Positions 43,266-52,265 of a stretch of DNA of 55,440 nt are shown here, one piece after another. Source of the stretch: an uncultured Porphyromonadaceae bacterium (GTDB lineage: Bacteria; Bacteroidota; Bacteroidia; Bacteroidales; Muribaculaceae). Position 1 is the first letter of the stretch. Each line of letters begins with the position of its first letter. The stretch is from positions 1 through 55,440 of the forward strand of contig CAMCDS010000015.1 in the NCBI GenBank assembly GCA_945873625.1. Direction: 5' to 3'. The translations under genes and the position numbers were made by a program. The notes beneath the pieces were generated by a model that was not told where the DNA came from, ran no database searches, and saw only the letters and a list, made by a program, of their open reading frames with translations.

Positions 43266-45446
43266 ATGGCAGACCGCAAAGCAATATACGAAGGGCTGAA
43301 AAAGCACTTCGGATTTGAAAAATTCAAAGGCAACCAGGAGGAAATCATCAGCAGCCTGCTCGACGGGCACGACGTGTTTGTCCTCATGCCTACCGGCGGA
43401 GGGAAATCCCTCTGCTACCAGCTGCCTGCCATGATGCTGCCCGGGACGGCCGTGGTCATCTCGCCGCTCATCGCCCTGATGAAGAATCAGGTAGACGCGA
43501 TGCGCAATTACGGCGACGACGACGGAGTGGCCCATTTTCTCAATTCCTCGCTCAACAAGGGCCAGTCGGACCGCGTGAAGCAGGACGTGCTCGACGGGAA
43601 GACGAAGCTCCTCTATGTGGCTCCCGAGTCGCTCACCAAAGAGGAGAACATCAACTTCCTGCGGCAGGCCCGGGTGTCGTTCTACGCTGTCGACGAGGCC
43701 CACTGCATCTCGGAATGGGGACACGACTTCCGTCCCGAATACCGCCGCATCCGCCCCATCATCAATGAGATCGGGATGCGGCCGGTGATAGCCCTGACTG
43801 CCACCGCCACGCAGAAGGTGCAGCACGACATCCAGAAAAACCTCGGCATGCTCGACGCCAAGGTGTTCAAACTCTCGTTCAACCGCCCCAACCTCTACTA
43901 TGAGGTGCGCCACAAGACCAAATCCGTGGACCGCGACATCATCCACTTCATCAAGAACAATGCCGGCAAGAGCGGCATCATCTACTGCCTGTCGCGCAAA
44001 CGTGTGGAGGAGCTGGCCGAGACGCTGAGAGTGAACGACATCAAGGTGCTCCCCTATCATGCCGGCATGGACTCGGCCACGCGGTCGGCCAACCAGGACG
44101 CCTTCCTGCTCGAGGAGGTCGACGTCATAGTGGCCACAATAGCCTTCGGAATGGGTATCGACAAGCCCGACGTGCGCTACGTGATCCACTACGACATCCC
44201 CAAGAGCCTCGAGGGCTACTATCAGGAGACCGGACGGGCCGGACGCGACGGCGGCGAAGGGGTATGCATCACCTACTACAGCCACAAAGACCTGCAGAAG
44301 CTCGAGAAGCTGATGCAGGGGAAATCGCCCGTTGAGCAGGAAATTGGGAAACAGCTCCTCACCGAGACGGCAAGCTATGCCGAGTCGTCGGTGTGCCGCA
44401 GAAAGACGCTGCTCCATTATTTCGGAGAGGAATACGCGGAGGAGAACTGCGGCAACTGCGACAACTGCAAGAACCCCAAGGCGCGTGTCGACGCCACCGA
44501 GGAGCTGCTGGCCGTAATCGAGGCCGTAACGGCTATCGGCGACCGCTTCAAGGCCGACTACATCATCAACCTCGTAACCGGCCGCAAGACCGACGACATC
44601 CGTTCCCGCCGACATGAGGAGACCGAAGCCTTCGGCTCGCTGCCGAAGACCGACGAGCGCTTCCTCCAGGCCGTGATCCGGCAGGCCGTAATCGCCGGAT
44701 ACCTTACCCGTGAGTTAGAAAACTACGGAGTGATACGTCTCACTCCCAAAGGAAAAGAATTTTTAAAGAATCCAAAAAAGTTTCAAATAGTGGAAGACGC
44801 AGAATTTTCAGAAAACGACGCAGAAGCCCAAATCAAAGACGGGAACGCCTTCGTGGCCGACCCCGAACTTTTCGCCATACTGAAAGACCTCAGAAAAAAG
44901 CGGGCCAGAGATCTCGGACTGCCACCATACGTAATCTTCCAGGATCCTTCCCTCGAGGCGATGGCCACCACATACCCAATCACGCTCGACGAACTCAAGA
45001 ACATTCCCGGCGTAGGAGTCGGAAAGGCAAAGAGATTCGGACAGGAGTTTATCGACGTCATTCGCCGCCATGTGGAGGAGAATGAAATTCAGCGGCCCGA
45101 AGACCTCAGGGTGCGCACTGTCCCCAGCAAGAGCAATGTAGCCAACTTCCTCATCCAGGGCATCGACCGCAAGATTCCGCTCGATGTGCTCGCCGAGTCG
45201 AAAGGACTGGAAAACACCGAGCTCCTCGACGAACTCGACGCCATAGTCAGCAGCGGCACAAAAATCAACATCGACTATTTCCTCAACGACATAATGGACG
45301 AAGACCAGCAGGAGGAGATAATCGACTTCTTCCGCCAGAGCGAGGAAGACAATATAGAGGAGGCGATTCAGGAACTCGGCGAAGACTACACCGAGGAGGA
45401 GATTCGCCTCGTCAGAGTGAAGTTCCTGTCCGAAATGGGCAACTAA
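43266..45446 (+). CDS. recQ: ATP-dependent DNA helicase RecQ
   Basis: A 726-residue 3'-5' helicase for recombination and fork repair. Walker A PTGGGKSLCYQLP has K47, and the DEAH box D143-H146 is in AVDEAHCISEWGHDFRP. The second RecA lobe contains YYQETGRAGRDG. The RQC zinc site (CRRKTLLHYFGE ... CGNCDNC) and winged helix follow, then an HRDC domain (about residues 560-630, NIPGVGVGKAKRFGQEF). An acidic tail of about 40 residues ends the protein. Around 44700-44830 the DNA is locally AT-rich, coding for a Lys-rich linker. Confidence 0.95.
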   Translation: MADRKAIYEGLKKHFGFEKFKGNQEEIISSLLDGHDVFVLMPTGGGKSLCYQLPAMMLPGTAVVISPLIALMKNQVDAMRNYGDDDGVAHFLNSSLNKGQSDRVKQDVLDGKTKLLYVAPESLTKEENINFLRQARVSFYAVDEAHCISEWGHDFRPEYRRIRPIINEIGMRPVIALTATATQKVQHDIQKNLGMLDAKVFKLSFNRPNLYYEVRHKTKSVDRDIIHFIKNNAGKSGIIYCLSRKRVEELAETLRVNDIKVLPYHAGMDSATRSANQDAFLLEEVDVIVATIAFGMGIDKPDVRYVIHYDIPKSLEGYYQETGRAGRDGGEGVCITYYSHKDLQKLEKLMQGKSPVEQEIGKQLLTETASYAESSVCRRKTLLHYFGEEYAEENCGNCDNCKNPKARVDATEELLAVIEAVTAIGDRFKADYIINLVTGRKTDDIRSRRHEETEAFGSLPKTDERFLQAVIRQAVIAGYLTRELENYGVIRLTPKGKEFLKNPKKFQIVEDAEFSENDAEAQIKDGNAFVADPELFAILKDLRKKRARDLGLPPYVIFQDPSLEAMATTYPITLDELKNIPGVGVGKAKRFGQEFIDVIRRHVEENEIQRPEDLRVRTVPSKSNVANFLIQGIDRKIPLDVLAESKGLENTELLDELDAIVSSGTKINIDYFLNDIMDEDQQEEIIDFFRQSEEDNIEEAIQELGEDYTEEEIRLVRVKFLSEMGN

Positions 45447-45460
45447 ATCATTACGCAGAT

Positions 45461-46414
45461 ATGAAGATCGTGGCTCTCGACTCTTACGGCGTCAACCCCG
45501 GCGACCTCGACTGGAAGCCGATAGCGAAGCTGGGTGATTTCACGGCTTTCGACGCCACCGAACGCGAACAGCTGGCCGAGCATGCCCGGGGAGCCGACGC
45601 AGTGCTCGTCAACCGACTGCGCATCGGCCCGGCGGAACTCGACGCGATGCCTTCGCTCAGATACATCGGAGCTTTCGCCACCGGCTACAACTTCATCGAC
45701 GTGAAGGCCGCGGCCGAGAGAGGCATCACAGTAACCAACATACCGGCCTACAGCACCATGTCGGTGGCGCAGGCCACGATGGCCCTGCTGCTCGAAGTGT
45801 GCAACCATCCCGCGCACTACGACTCACTCACACGTTCCGGGATGTGGAGCGGCGAGCCGGGATTCGACTATGCCGTCAATCCGATAGTGGAGCTCGACGG
45901 AAAGCAGATGGGCATCATCGGCCTTGGCAACATCGGCATGGCAGTGGCCCGAATGGCCGCCGCTTTCGGAATGAGGATAGCCGCCTTCACGTCGAAGCCG
46001 CAGGAGGCACTGCCCCCGGGATTCACCAGAATGGAGCTTCCCGAGCTCATGGAGTCGAGCGACGTGGTGAGCATCCACTGCCCGCTCACCGACGCCACGC
46101 GCGGACTCGTCTCGGCTCGCATGATCGCGCTGATGAAGCCCTCGGCCATCCTCATCAACACCGCCCGCGGAGCCATCACCGACGAGCAGGCGCTCGCCGA
46201 CGCCCTGCGCGAGGGACGGATAGCCGGAGCCGGCATCGACGTGCTCTCGAAAGAGCCCCCGGCCGACGGCAACCCCCTGCTCTCGGCGCCGCGCTGCTTC
46301 ATCACGCCCCACGTGGCCTGGGCCTCGCTCGAGGCACGCACCAGGTCGATAGAAGGGGCGGCGGCAAACCTCCGCGCCTTCATCGAAGGGCACCCCATCA
46401 ACAAAGTAAACTGA
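45461..46414 (+). CDS. D-2-hydroxyacid dehydrogenase (first of a tandem pair)
   Basis: A 317-residue NAD-dependent enzyme that reduces 2-oxoacids or oxidises D-2-hydroxyacids. The NAD motif is GIIGLGNIGMAVA; the catalytic Arg is in LINTARGAITDE, Glu in VLSKEPPADGNP and His in CFITPHVAWAS. The glycerate/hydroxypyruvate reductase group is the closest fit by these motifs. It starts 14 bp after recQ. Its neighbour is the same length and clearly homologous, so the pair arose by duplication. The exact substrate is unknown. Confidence 0.88.
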   Translation: MKIVALDSYGVNPGDLDWKPIAKLGDFTAFDATEREQLAEHARGADAVLVNRLRIGPAELDAMPSLRYIGAFATGYNFIDVKAAAERGITVTNIPAYSTMSVAQATMALLLEVCNHPAHYDSLTRSGMWSGEPGFDYAVNPIVELDGKQMGIIGLGNIGMAVARMAAAFGMRIAAFTSKPQEALPPGFTRMELPELMESSDVVSIHCPLTDATRGLVSARMIALMKPSAILINTARGAITDEQALADALREGRIAGAGIDVLSKEPPADGNPLLSAPRCFITPHVAWASLEARTRSIEGAAANLRAFIEGHPINKVN

Positions 46415-46437
46415 CACCTCACTTACTCTACGCTGAC

Positions 46438-47391
46438 ATGAAAATCATAGTTCTCGACGGATATACCCTCAACCCCGGCGACCTCGACTGGAAGGGTCTC
46501 GAAGCCCTCGGCGACCTCACCGTCTACGACCGCACTCCGGCCGAACTGACTGCCGAACGCTGCAAGGGAGCCGAAATCGTAATCACCAACAAGACGGTGA
46601 TAGACAAGGAGACCATGGAGGCCCTCCCCGAGCTTAAATATATAGGTGTGCTCGCCACCGGCTACAATGTGGTCGACGTGGCCGAGGCAGCACGTCGGGG
46701 CATCACCGTAACCAACATACCCTCCTACAGCACCATGTCGGTGGCGCAGATGGCCATATCGCTTCTGCTCGCCATCGTGGAGCGCGTGGAGCACTACACC
46801 GAAGAAAACCGGCGCGGACGCTGGAGTTCGTCGCCCGACTTCTGCTATACCGACTTCCCCCTCATGGAGCTTGCCGGAAAGCAGTTCGGCGTAATAGGGT
46901 TCGGACATACCGGACAGGCCACCGCCGCCGTGGCCCGCGCCCTCGGCATGGAGATAGCCGTCTTCACGTCGAAAGACCGGAGCGCCCTGCCTGAAGGCTA
47001 CCGCAAGGCCGACCTCGACACGCTGCTCCGGGAGAGCGACGTGGTGAGTCTCCACTGCCCGCTCGCCCCCGACACCTTCCACCTTATCGACGACAAGGCC
47101 ATCGCAAAAATGAAGCCCACCGCCATCCTCATCAACACCGGGCGCGGCCCGCTCGTCGACGAGGAGGCCCTGGCCCGCGCCCTGCGCGAAAGACGGATAT
47201 ACGCCGCCGGAATGGACGTGCTCTCGTCGGAGCCCCCGGCAGCCGACTGCCCCCTGCTCTCGGCTCCCTTCTGCTTCATCACTCCCCACATCGCCTGGGC
47301 CACCTTCGAAGCCCGGCAGAGGCTGATGCGCATCGCAGTGGCCAACGTCGAGGCATTCATGAAAGGGAAGCCGCAGAACGTGGTCAGCTGA
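46438..47391 (+). CDS. D-2-hydroxyacid dehydrogenase (second of a tandem pair)
   Basis: Also 317 residues, starting MKIIVLDGYTLNPGDLDWKG, nearly matching the first copy's KIVALDSYGVNPGDLDWK. The NAD motif is GVIGFGHTGQATA, with catalytic Arg in LINTGRGPLVDE, Glu in VLSSEPPAADCP and His in CFITPHIAWATF. It lies 23 bp after its paralogue. The sequences have diverged enough around the substrate loop (CYTDFP versus YAVNP) to suggest different substrates. Confidence 0.9.
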   Translation: MKIIVLDGYTLNPGDLDWKGLEALGDLTVYDRTPAELTAERCKGAEIVITNKTVIDKETMEALPELKYIGVLATGYNVVDVAEAARRGITVTNIPSYSTMSVAQMAISLLLAIVERVEHYTEENRRGRWSSSPDFCYTDFPLMELAGKQFGVIGFGHTGQATAAVARALGMEIAVFTSKDRSALPEGYRKADLDTLLRESDVVSLHCPLAPDTFHLIDDKAIAKMKPTAILINTGRGPLVDEEALARALRERRIYAAGMDVLSSEPPAADCPLLSAPFCFITPHIAWATFEARQRLMRIAVANVEAFMKGKPQNVVS

Positions 47392-47476
47392 AGCCGCCAC
47401 ACAGTATGTAAGCATCCCGACTGCTTCGGCACGAAGGAGCATATCCACCATTTATAACGACACTACAAGAAGCCAA

Positions 47477-47818
47477 ATGACACGACAAGAAGCCGACCTC
47501 TTTCTCGTCTCCCATCAGGGAGCCTTCCCCCCGGAGATGGTGCCGCACATCTACGACATGCTGCTGCGCACTCCCCTCGACCAGAACATCATGCTCCGGA
47601 GCCTTGACTTCAAGAATCCGACCGTGGCGCTGATACTGTCGCTCTTCCTCGGATACCTCGGGGTAGACCGCTTCTACACCGGCGACATCGGCATGGGCGT
47701 CATCAAGCTTCTTACGGGCGGCGGATGCGGCGTCTGGACTGTCATCGACTGGTTTCTGATCATGAGCGCCACCCGCCGCAAAAACTACGAGATGCTGCTC
47801 CGGGCCTGCCCTCGCTGA
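47477..47818 (+). CDS. TM2-domain membrane protein
   Basis: A 113-residue protein. An N-terminal soluble segment of about 45 residues precedes the TM2 domain: a first helix (TVALILSLFLGYLG), the connecting DRFYTGDIGMGVIKLLTGGG, and a second helix (CGVWTVIDWFLIM). TM2 domains are found in small membrane proteins of unclear function. It lies between the dehydrogenase pair and the PBP1A gene. Confidence 0.88.
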   Translation: MTRQEADLFLVSHQGAFPPEMVPHIYDMLLRTPLDQNIMLRSLDFKNPTVALILSLFLGYLGVDRFYTGDIGMGVIKLLTGGGCGVWTVIDWFLIMSATRRKNYEMLLRACPR

Positions 47819-47863
47819 CCCCTGCCTCTCTCACTCATCCCCTCCACAATCACCGATTCGCGA

Positions 47864-50317
47864 ATGAACGACAAAAAATTATTCTCCGGAAAAGGCGGCA
47901 GCCGGCCCAAGGTCGGCGACCCGCAGCAGACACGCGACATACGCAACCGCAAGACCGTGCGCATCCTCTGGGGCTCTTTCCTCGGCCTCGGCCTCATCAT
48001 AGCGCTCTTCATGCTCCTCATCTACAACGGAGTGATCGGATACATGCCTCCCATCGAGGAGCTCGAAGACCCGCACGACAAACTCGCCTCCGTGATTGTG
48101 GCCGGCGACGGTACCACCGAACTGGGACGTTACTTCGCCGGAAAGGGCAACCGCGTCTATACCGACTACGAATCGATCTCGCCCCACGTCATCGACGCGC
48201 TCATCTCCACCGAAGACGTGCGCTTCGAGGAGCACTCGGGCATCGACTTCCGGGCCCTCGGCCGAACGATGGTGAAGACCGTGATACTCCGCGACAAATC
48301 GTCGGGAGGAGCGTCGACCATCACCCAGCAGCTCGCCAAGCAGCTATACTCCCAGCCTTCGTCAAACCTCTTCAAGCGCGCCTTGCAGAAGCCCATCGAA
48401 TGGATGATAGCCGTGAAGCTCGAGCGCAACTATACGAAGGACGAGATAATCAACATGTATCTCAACCGCTTCGACTTCCTCAACAACGCCGTCGGAATCA
48501 AGACGGCCGCCAACGTCTATTTCGGCAAGGAGCCGGGCGACCTCAATGTGCAGGAAGCAGCCATGCTCGTGGGTATGCTCAAGAATCCGAGCTACTACAA
48601 CCCCCTGCGCCATGAGGAGCGCACACGCCACCGCCGCAACGTGGTGCTCGAGCAGATGGTGAAGGCCGGAAAACTCGGACGCGACGAGGCGGAGGCTCTC
48701 AAGCAGACCGACCTCGGACTCAACTACCACAAGGTGGACCACCGCGAGGGGGGCGCCCCCTACCTGCGAGAGGAAATCCGCCGCATGCTCACGGCCCACA
48801 AGCCGGTGCGCCCGAATAGAAAAGACTACAATTCGCTGATGGCATGGCACGTGGCCCTCGGCAACTACAACACCGACTCCACCCTCTGGGAAAACAACCC
48901 CATCTACGGATGGATCGAGAAGAATCCGAAGGCCGACGGCAGCTACTACAACATCTACTCCGACGGACTCCGCATCTTCACCACGGTCGACCCGAAGATG
49001 CAGCAGTATGCCGAAGAAGCGGTTTACGAATGGCTCGGAGGGACACTCCAGCCCGCCTTCACGGCCGAGAAGCGCCACTCCCCCACCGGCCCCTATACCA
49101 CCAACCGCCAGGAGCTCAGCGCCAAGGGCGTGCAGCAGCTCATCCGGAACGCGATAGCCCAGACCGAACGCTACCGCGTGATGAAGCAGGCCGGAGCCTC
49201 GCAGGCCGAGATCGACCGCGAGTTCCACACCCCCTACAAGATGGATATTTTCGCCTACGTCAAGGAGAACGGCAAATACGTGCCCGGCACCAAGTCGGTT
49301 ACCATGACTCCCTACGACTCCCTGATGTACATGAAGAGCATCCTCCGCGTCGGAATGATGAGCATGGACGCCAACACGGGCTACGTGAAGGCCTACGTCG
49401 GCGGTCCCGACTTCTATCATTTCCAATACGACATGGTGTCGAAAGGCAAACGTCAGATCGGTTCTACGGTAAAGCCGTTCCTCTATTCGCTCGCCATGAC
49501 GCAGGGCGACACCCCCTGCTCGCAATACAGCAACACGCAGCCCGTCTACGGCAACTGGGCGCCGCGCAACTCGGGCAGCGGACGCATCGGCCAGATGGTC
49601 GACCTCCGCTGGGCGCTGACCAACTCCAACAACTGGATTTCGGCCCGCCTCATCGACAAATACCGCCCGGGCAACCTCGTGCAGACGATGCGGATGTTCG
49701 GCATCACCGGATTCATCGACCCGACCTATCCCCTCTGTCTGGGTACGGCCGACGTCCCCGTGCGCGAGATGGTAGGTGCCTACAGCGCGTTCGCCAACAA
49801 GGGTATGCGCGTCGACCCGATTTTCGTGAGCCGCATCGAGGACAACCAGGGCAACGTGATATATTCGGCCAACGCAAGGCGCACGGAGGTGCTCAGCGAA
49901 GAGTCTTACTATAAGATGCTGTCGATGCTCCTCAACGTGGTCGACGCCGGCACAGGCGCCGGACTGCGCAGCCGCTACGGCATCTCGGCCGAGATGGGCG
50001 GCAAGACGGGTACCACCAACTCCAACAGCGACACCTGGTTCATGGGCTTCACGCCGGAACTCGTAACCGGCGTCTGGATCGGCGGCGACGAACGCTATAT
50101 CCACTTCAACACCATGGCGCTCGGCCAGGGTGCGAGAGCAGCCCTGCCGGTCTATGGCCTCTACATGAAGAAGGTGTATGCCGACCCGAAACTGAAGTAT
50201 AAGCAAGACGCCAAGTTCGAGGTGCCCGAAGGCGTCTCGGTGTGCGGCGAAGGCTCGTTCTACGGCCACGTGGAAAGCGACGAGACCTACGAGGCCGCCG
50301 AGGGCGTGTTTGAATGA
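47864..50317 (+). CDS. mrcA: Bifunctional penicillin-binding protein 1A (glycosyltransferase/transpeptidase)
   Basis: An 817-residue class A PBP that polymerises and cross-links peptidoglycan in the periplasm. A short cytoplasmic tail and one transmembrane helix (about residues 38-60) come first. The GT51 domain follows with catalytic Glu in STEDVRFEEHSGID and SSGGASTITQQLAKQLY. The transpeptidase has SxxK as S534-T-V-K537 (QIGSTVKPF), SxN in NSNNWIS and KTGT in MGGKTGTTNS. All catalytic motifs are intact. It is followed 12 bp later by the carboxyltransferase-like gene. Confidence 0.95.
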   Translation: MNDKKLFSGKGGSRPKVGDPQQTRDIRNRKTVRILWGSFLGLGLIIALFMLLIYNGVIGYMPPIEELEDPHDKLASVIVAGDGTTELGRYFAGKGNRVYTDYESISPHVIDALISTEDVRFEEHSGIDFRALGRTMVKTVILRDKSSGGASTITQQLAKQLYSQPSSNLFKRALQKPIEWMIAVKLERNYTKDEIINMYLNRFDFLNNAVGIKTAANVYFGKEPGDLNVQEAAMLVGMLKNPSYYNPLRHEERTRHRRNVVLEQMVKAGKLGRDEAEALKQTDLGLNYHKVDHREGGAPYLREEIRRMLTAHKPVRPNRKDYNSLMAWHVALGNYNTDSTLWENNPIYGWIEKNPKADGSYYNIYSDGLRIFTTVDPKMQQYAEEAVYEWLGGTLQPAFTAEKRHSPTGPYTTNRQELSAKGVQQLIRNAIAQTERYRVMKQAGASQAEIDREFHTPYKMDIFAYVKENGKYVPGTKSVTMTPYDSLMYMKSILRVGMMSMDANTGYVKAYVGGPDFYHFQYDMVSKGKRQIGSTVKPFLYSLAMTQGDTPCSQYSNTQPVYGNWAPRNSGSGRIGQMVDLRWALTNSNNWISARLIDKYRPGNLVQTMRMFGITGFIDPTYPLCLGTADVPVREMVGAYSAFANKGMRVDPIFVSRIEDNQGNVIYSANARRTEVLSEESYYKMLSMLLNVVDAGTGAGLRSRYGISAEMGGKTGTTNSNSDTWFMGFTPELVTGVWIGGDERYIHFNTMALGQGARAALPVYGLYMKKVYADPKLKYKQDAKFEVPEGVSVCGEGSFYGHVESDETYEAAEGVFE

Positions 50318-50329
50318 CCGCTGCCGCCT

Positions 50330-51955
50330 ATGCCTAAGAAGATAAGGATAAGAGACCTCTCGCTGCGCGACGGCCAGCAGGCGCTGACCGCCGGACTCAT
50401 GACCACGGCCGACATCGAGGGTCTGCTCCCCCACTATCGCGAGGCCGGGTTCCACATCATGGAGGTGTGGGGCGGCGACATACCGCTGACTGCCGTCAGT
50501 GTGCTCGACGAGAGTCCCTGGCACCGCCTGCGCGTATGCGCCGAAGCCATGAAGGGAAGCTCGCTCATCGGCGCCGTGGCACGCGGACGCAACCTCTTCG
50601 GCGACTCGCCCTATCCCAACTTCGTGCTCGAAGGATTCTACAAGGAGGCCGTGGCCGACGGGCTTCAGGTGCTCCGCGTCTTCGACCCGCTCAACGACAT
50701 GGCCAATATCCGCGACTCTGTCCAGATGGCTGTGTCGCTCGGAGGAAAGGCCGACGCCGCAGTATGCTATGCCGTCGACCCGCGCGAGGAGCCTCGCGCC
50801 AAGGCTCCCGAAAAGCGTGGATTCCTCGCCCGCCTGTTCGGAACGAGAACCGAGGAGGAGACGGCCGACGAAAAGGTGTTCACCGACGAGTACTACGTCG
50901 GCAAAGCCAAAGAGATGGAAGCCATGGGGGCGAAGATAATCACGCTCCTCGACCCTTCGGGAATCATCACCCCCTCGCGCGTATTCTCGCTTATGCCGAA
51001 ACTGAAACATGCCGTCAGGTGCGACGTCGATTTCCACACGCGCTGCACTGCCGGCAACGGACTGGCCTCGGCGCTGACGGCCATCATAAAGGGCGTGGAC
51101 ATCGTCGACACCTGCGTGTGGTGGTTTGCCGGTGGCACGGCCGCCCCCCCGGTAGAGCTGCTGCGTCTCTTCTGCGAAAGGATGGAGATAGAGCTCGACG
51201 CCGACTTCGACGCCGTGGCCTCTCTGCGCAAGGCCATGGAGCCTCTGCGCCGGCGCCTCACGGATGAAGACGCCCAGCTCCCCAAAGATTTCGACGAGGC
51301 TCTGGCCGACATGCCGCGCACGGTCGAGGCAGAGTTCGACCGCGCCATCAAGGCGGCCTCCGACAATGAGGAGGAGGCTCTGCTCGACGCATGCCGCACC
51401 ATAGAAGACTATTTCGGATTCCCGCCGGTGGCCGCCGAGGCACGCCGCGAGGATGTGCCTGCCGGCGTCTACGCCTCGGTGGTGTCGGCGCTACATGCCC
51501 GCGAGGCCGACGACCTCCTGCCGGAGGCGCTGGCCCTGGTGTCGAAAGTGAGACGCGACGCAGGTCTCGTGCCGCTCGCCGACCCTATAGGCCCCGTCAT
51601 TGGCTCACAGGCCGCGCTTCTCGCGCTCGACCGCAGAGACGGCAGCGACGACTATTCAGAACGCACGGCACCCTTCATTCGCCTCATACGGGGTGAGTTC
51701 GGCAATTCTCCGAAACCCGTCAGCCCCGACTTCCGCACGCTCATCACCGGATTGCCGGAGCAGACACTCTTCGACACGGCAAGCTATAAGGATCCGGCCA
51801 ACCCCACGCTCGAGGAATACGGCGGCTGCAAGCTCGCCGTCAGCGACGAGGAGTTCATCCTTCTCGAGCTTTTCCCTGAGGCCGCCACAGCCTTCCTGCG
51901 CCGCCGGCGCGAGGAGGACTCGGGAAAAGCCGGCGACACTCCGGAGATACAGTAA
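50330..51955 (+). CDS. Carboxyltransferase-domain protein of the OadA/PycB type lacking catalytic residues
   Basis: A 541-residue protein with the TIM-barrel and C-terminal helical parts of oxaloacetate decarboxylase alpha / pyruvate carboxylase subunit B: LSLRDGQQAL, MEVWGGDI, VLRVFDPLNDMANIRDSVQM and DIVDTCVWWFAGGTAAPP. Several active-site residues of the family are changed. The carboxylated Lys of IKDMAGL is L207 (TLLDPSGI), and the HxHxH metal motif reads D234-F-H236-T-R238. The metal Asp (D14) is kept. A biotin domain is absent. It is therefore unlikely to be a normal decarboxylase; a non-catalytic or altered role is inferred. Confidence 0.8.
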   Translation: MPKKIRIRDLSLRDGQQALTAGLMTTADIEGLLPHYREAGFHIMEVWGGDIPLTAVSVLDESPWHRLRVCAEAMKGSSLIGAVARGRNLFGDSPYPNFVLEGFYKEAVADGLQVLRVFDPLNDMANIRDSVQMAVSLGGKADAAVCYAVDPREEPRAKAPEKRGFLARLFGTRTEEETADEKVFTDEYYVGKAKEMEAMGAKIITLLDPSGIITPSRVFSLMPKLKHAVRCDVDFHTRCTAGNGLASALTAIIKGVDIVDTCVWWFAGGTAAPPVELLRLFCERMEIELDADFDAVASLRKAMEPLRRRLTDEDAQLPKDFDEALADMPRTVEAEFDRAIKAASDNEEEALLDACRTIEDYFGFPPVAAEARREDVPAGVYASVVSALHAREADDLLPEALALVSKVRRDAGLVPLADPIGPVIGSQAALLALDRRDGSDDYSERTAPFIRLIRGEFGNSPKPVSPDFRTLITGLPEQTLFDTASYKDPANPTLEEYGGCKLAVSDEEFILLELFPEAATAFLRRRREEDSGKAGDTPEIQ

Positions 51956-51997
51956 GGGCACAGAGGCCTGACCGTTCATCCATTCCCACAAAACACA

Positions 51998-52034
51998 CAG
52001 ATGGCTGCGAGTCTTAGCGACACGCAGCCATCTG
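51998..52034. terminator. Perfect 12-bp hairpin downstream of the carboxyltransferase gene
   Basis: CAGATGGCTGCG (51998-52009) and CGCAGCCATCTG (52023-52034) form a perfect stem with a 13-nt loop. No U-tract follows; instead the MITE-like element begins 6 bp later. It may be a terminator whose tail was displaced by the insertion. Confidence 0.5.
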
Positions 52035-52040
52035 AACTTA

Positions 52041-52235
52041 GAGTATGTTTGAGTTTAACTTCTATTCACTTGAAGAGGATTTTTTGAGATGATTTCGCAA
52101 GTCGAAGAGGGAGCGATGCGGGCATCGTGACCGATGAGGCTTGGCGAAATCAGCCAAAAAAGACCTTCAGGGGGATAGAAAGAATTTATTGAAGAAGTAT
52201 GTTTAAATCAATTCGTGTTAAATTCAAACATACTC
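52041..52235. mobile_element. 195-bp MITE-like element with 19-bp terminal inverted repeats
   Basis: The ends GAGTATGTTTGAGTTTAAC (52041-52059) and GTTAAATTCAAACATACTC (52217-52235) are complementary at 18 of 19 positions. Both ends are flanked by TTA (52038-52040 and 52236-52238), a possible 3-bp target duplication. Inside are a second inverted repeat, TGATTTCGC with GCGAAATCA (about 52090-52098 and 52143-52151), and a small GATGC-GG-GCATC hairpin, so the element can fold into nested stems. The right 40 bp is identical to 6948-6987. It encodes no protein. Its family is unknown to me. Confidence 0.75.
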
Positions 52236-52265
52236 TTAAACTCTAAAACTTTCTCTTCGGGGCTA

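Noticed and set aside
48362..51037. An 891-codon minus-strand frame opposite PBP1A and the carboxyltransferase-like gene
   Set aside because: Despite its length it has no recognisable domain. The plus strand carries all PBP motifs.
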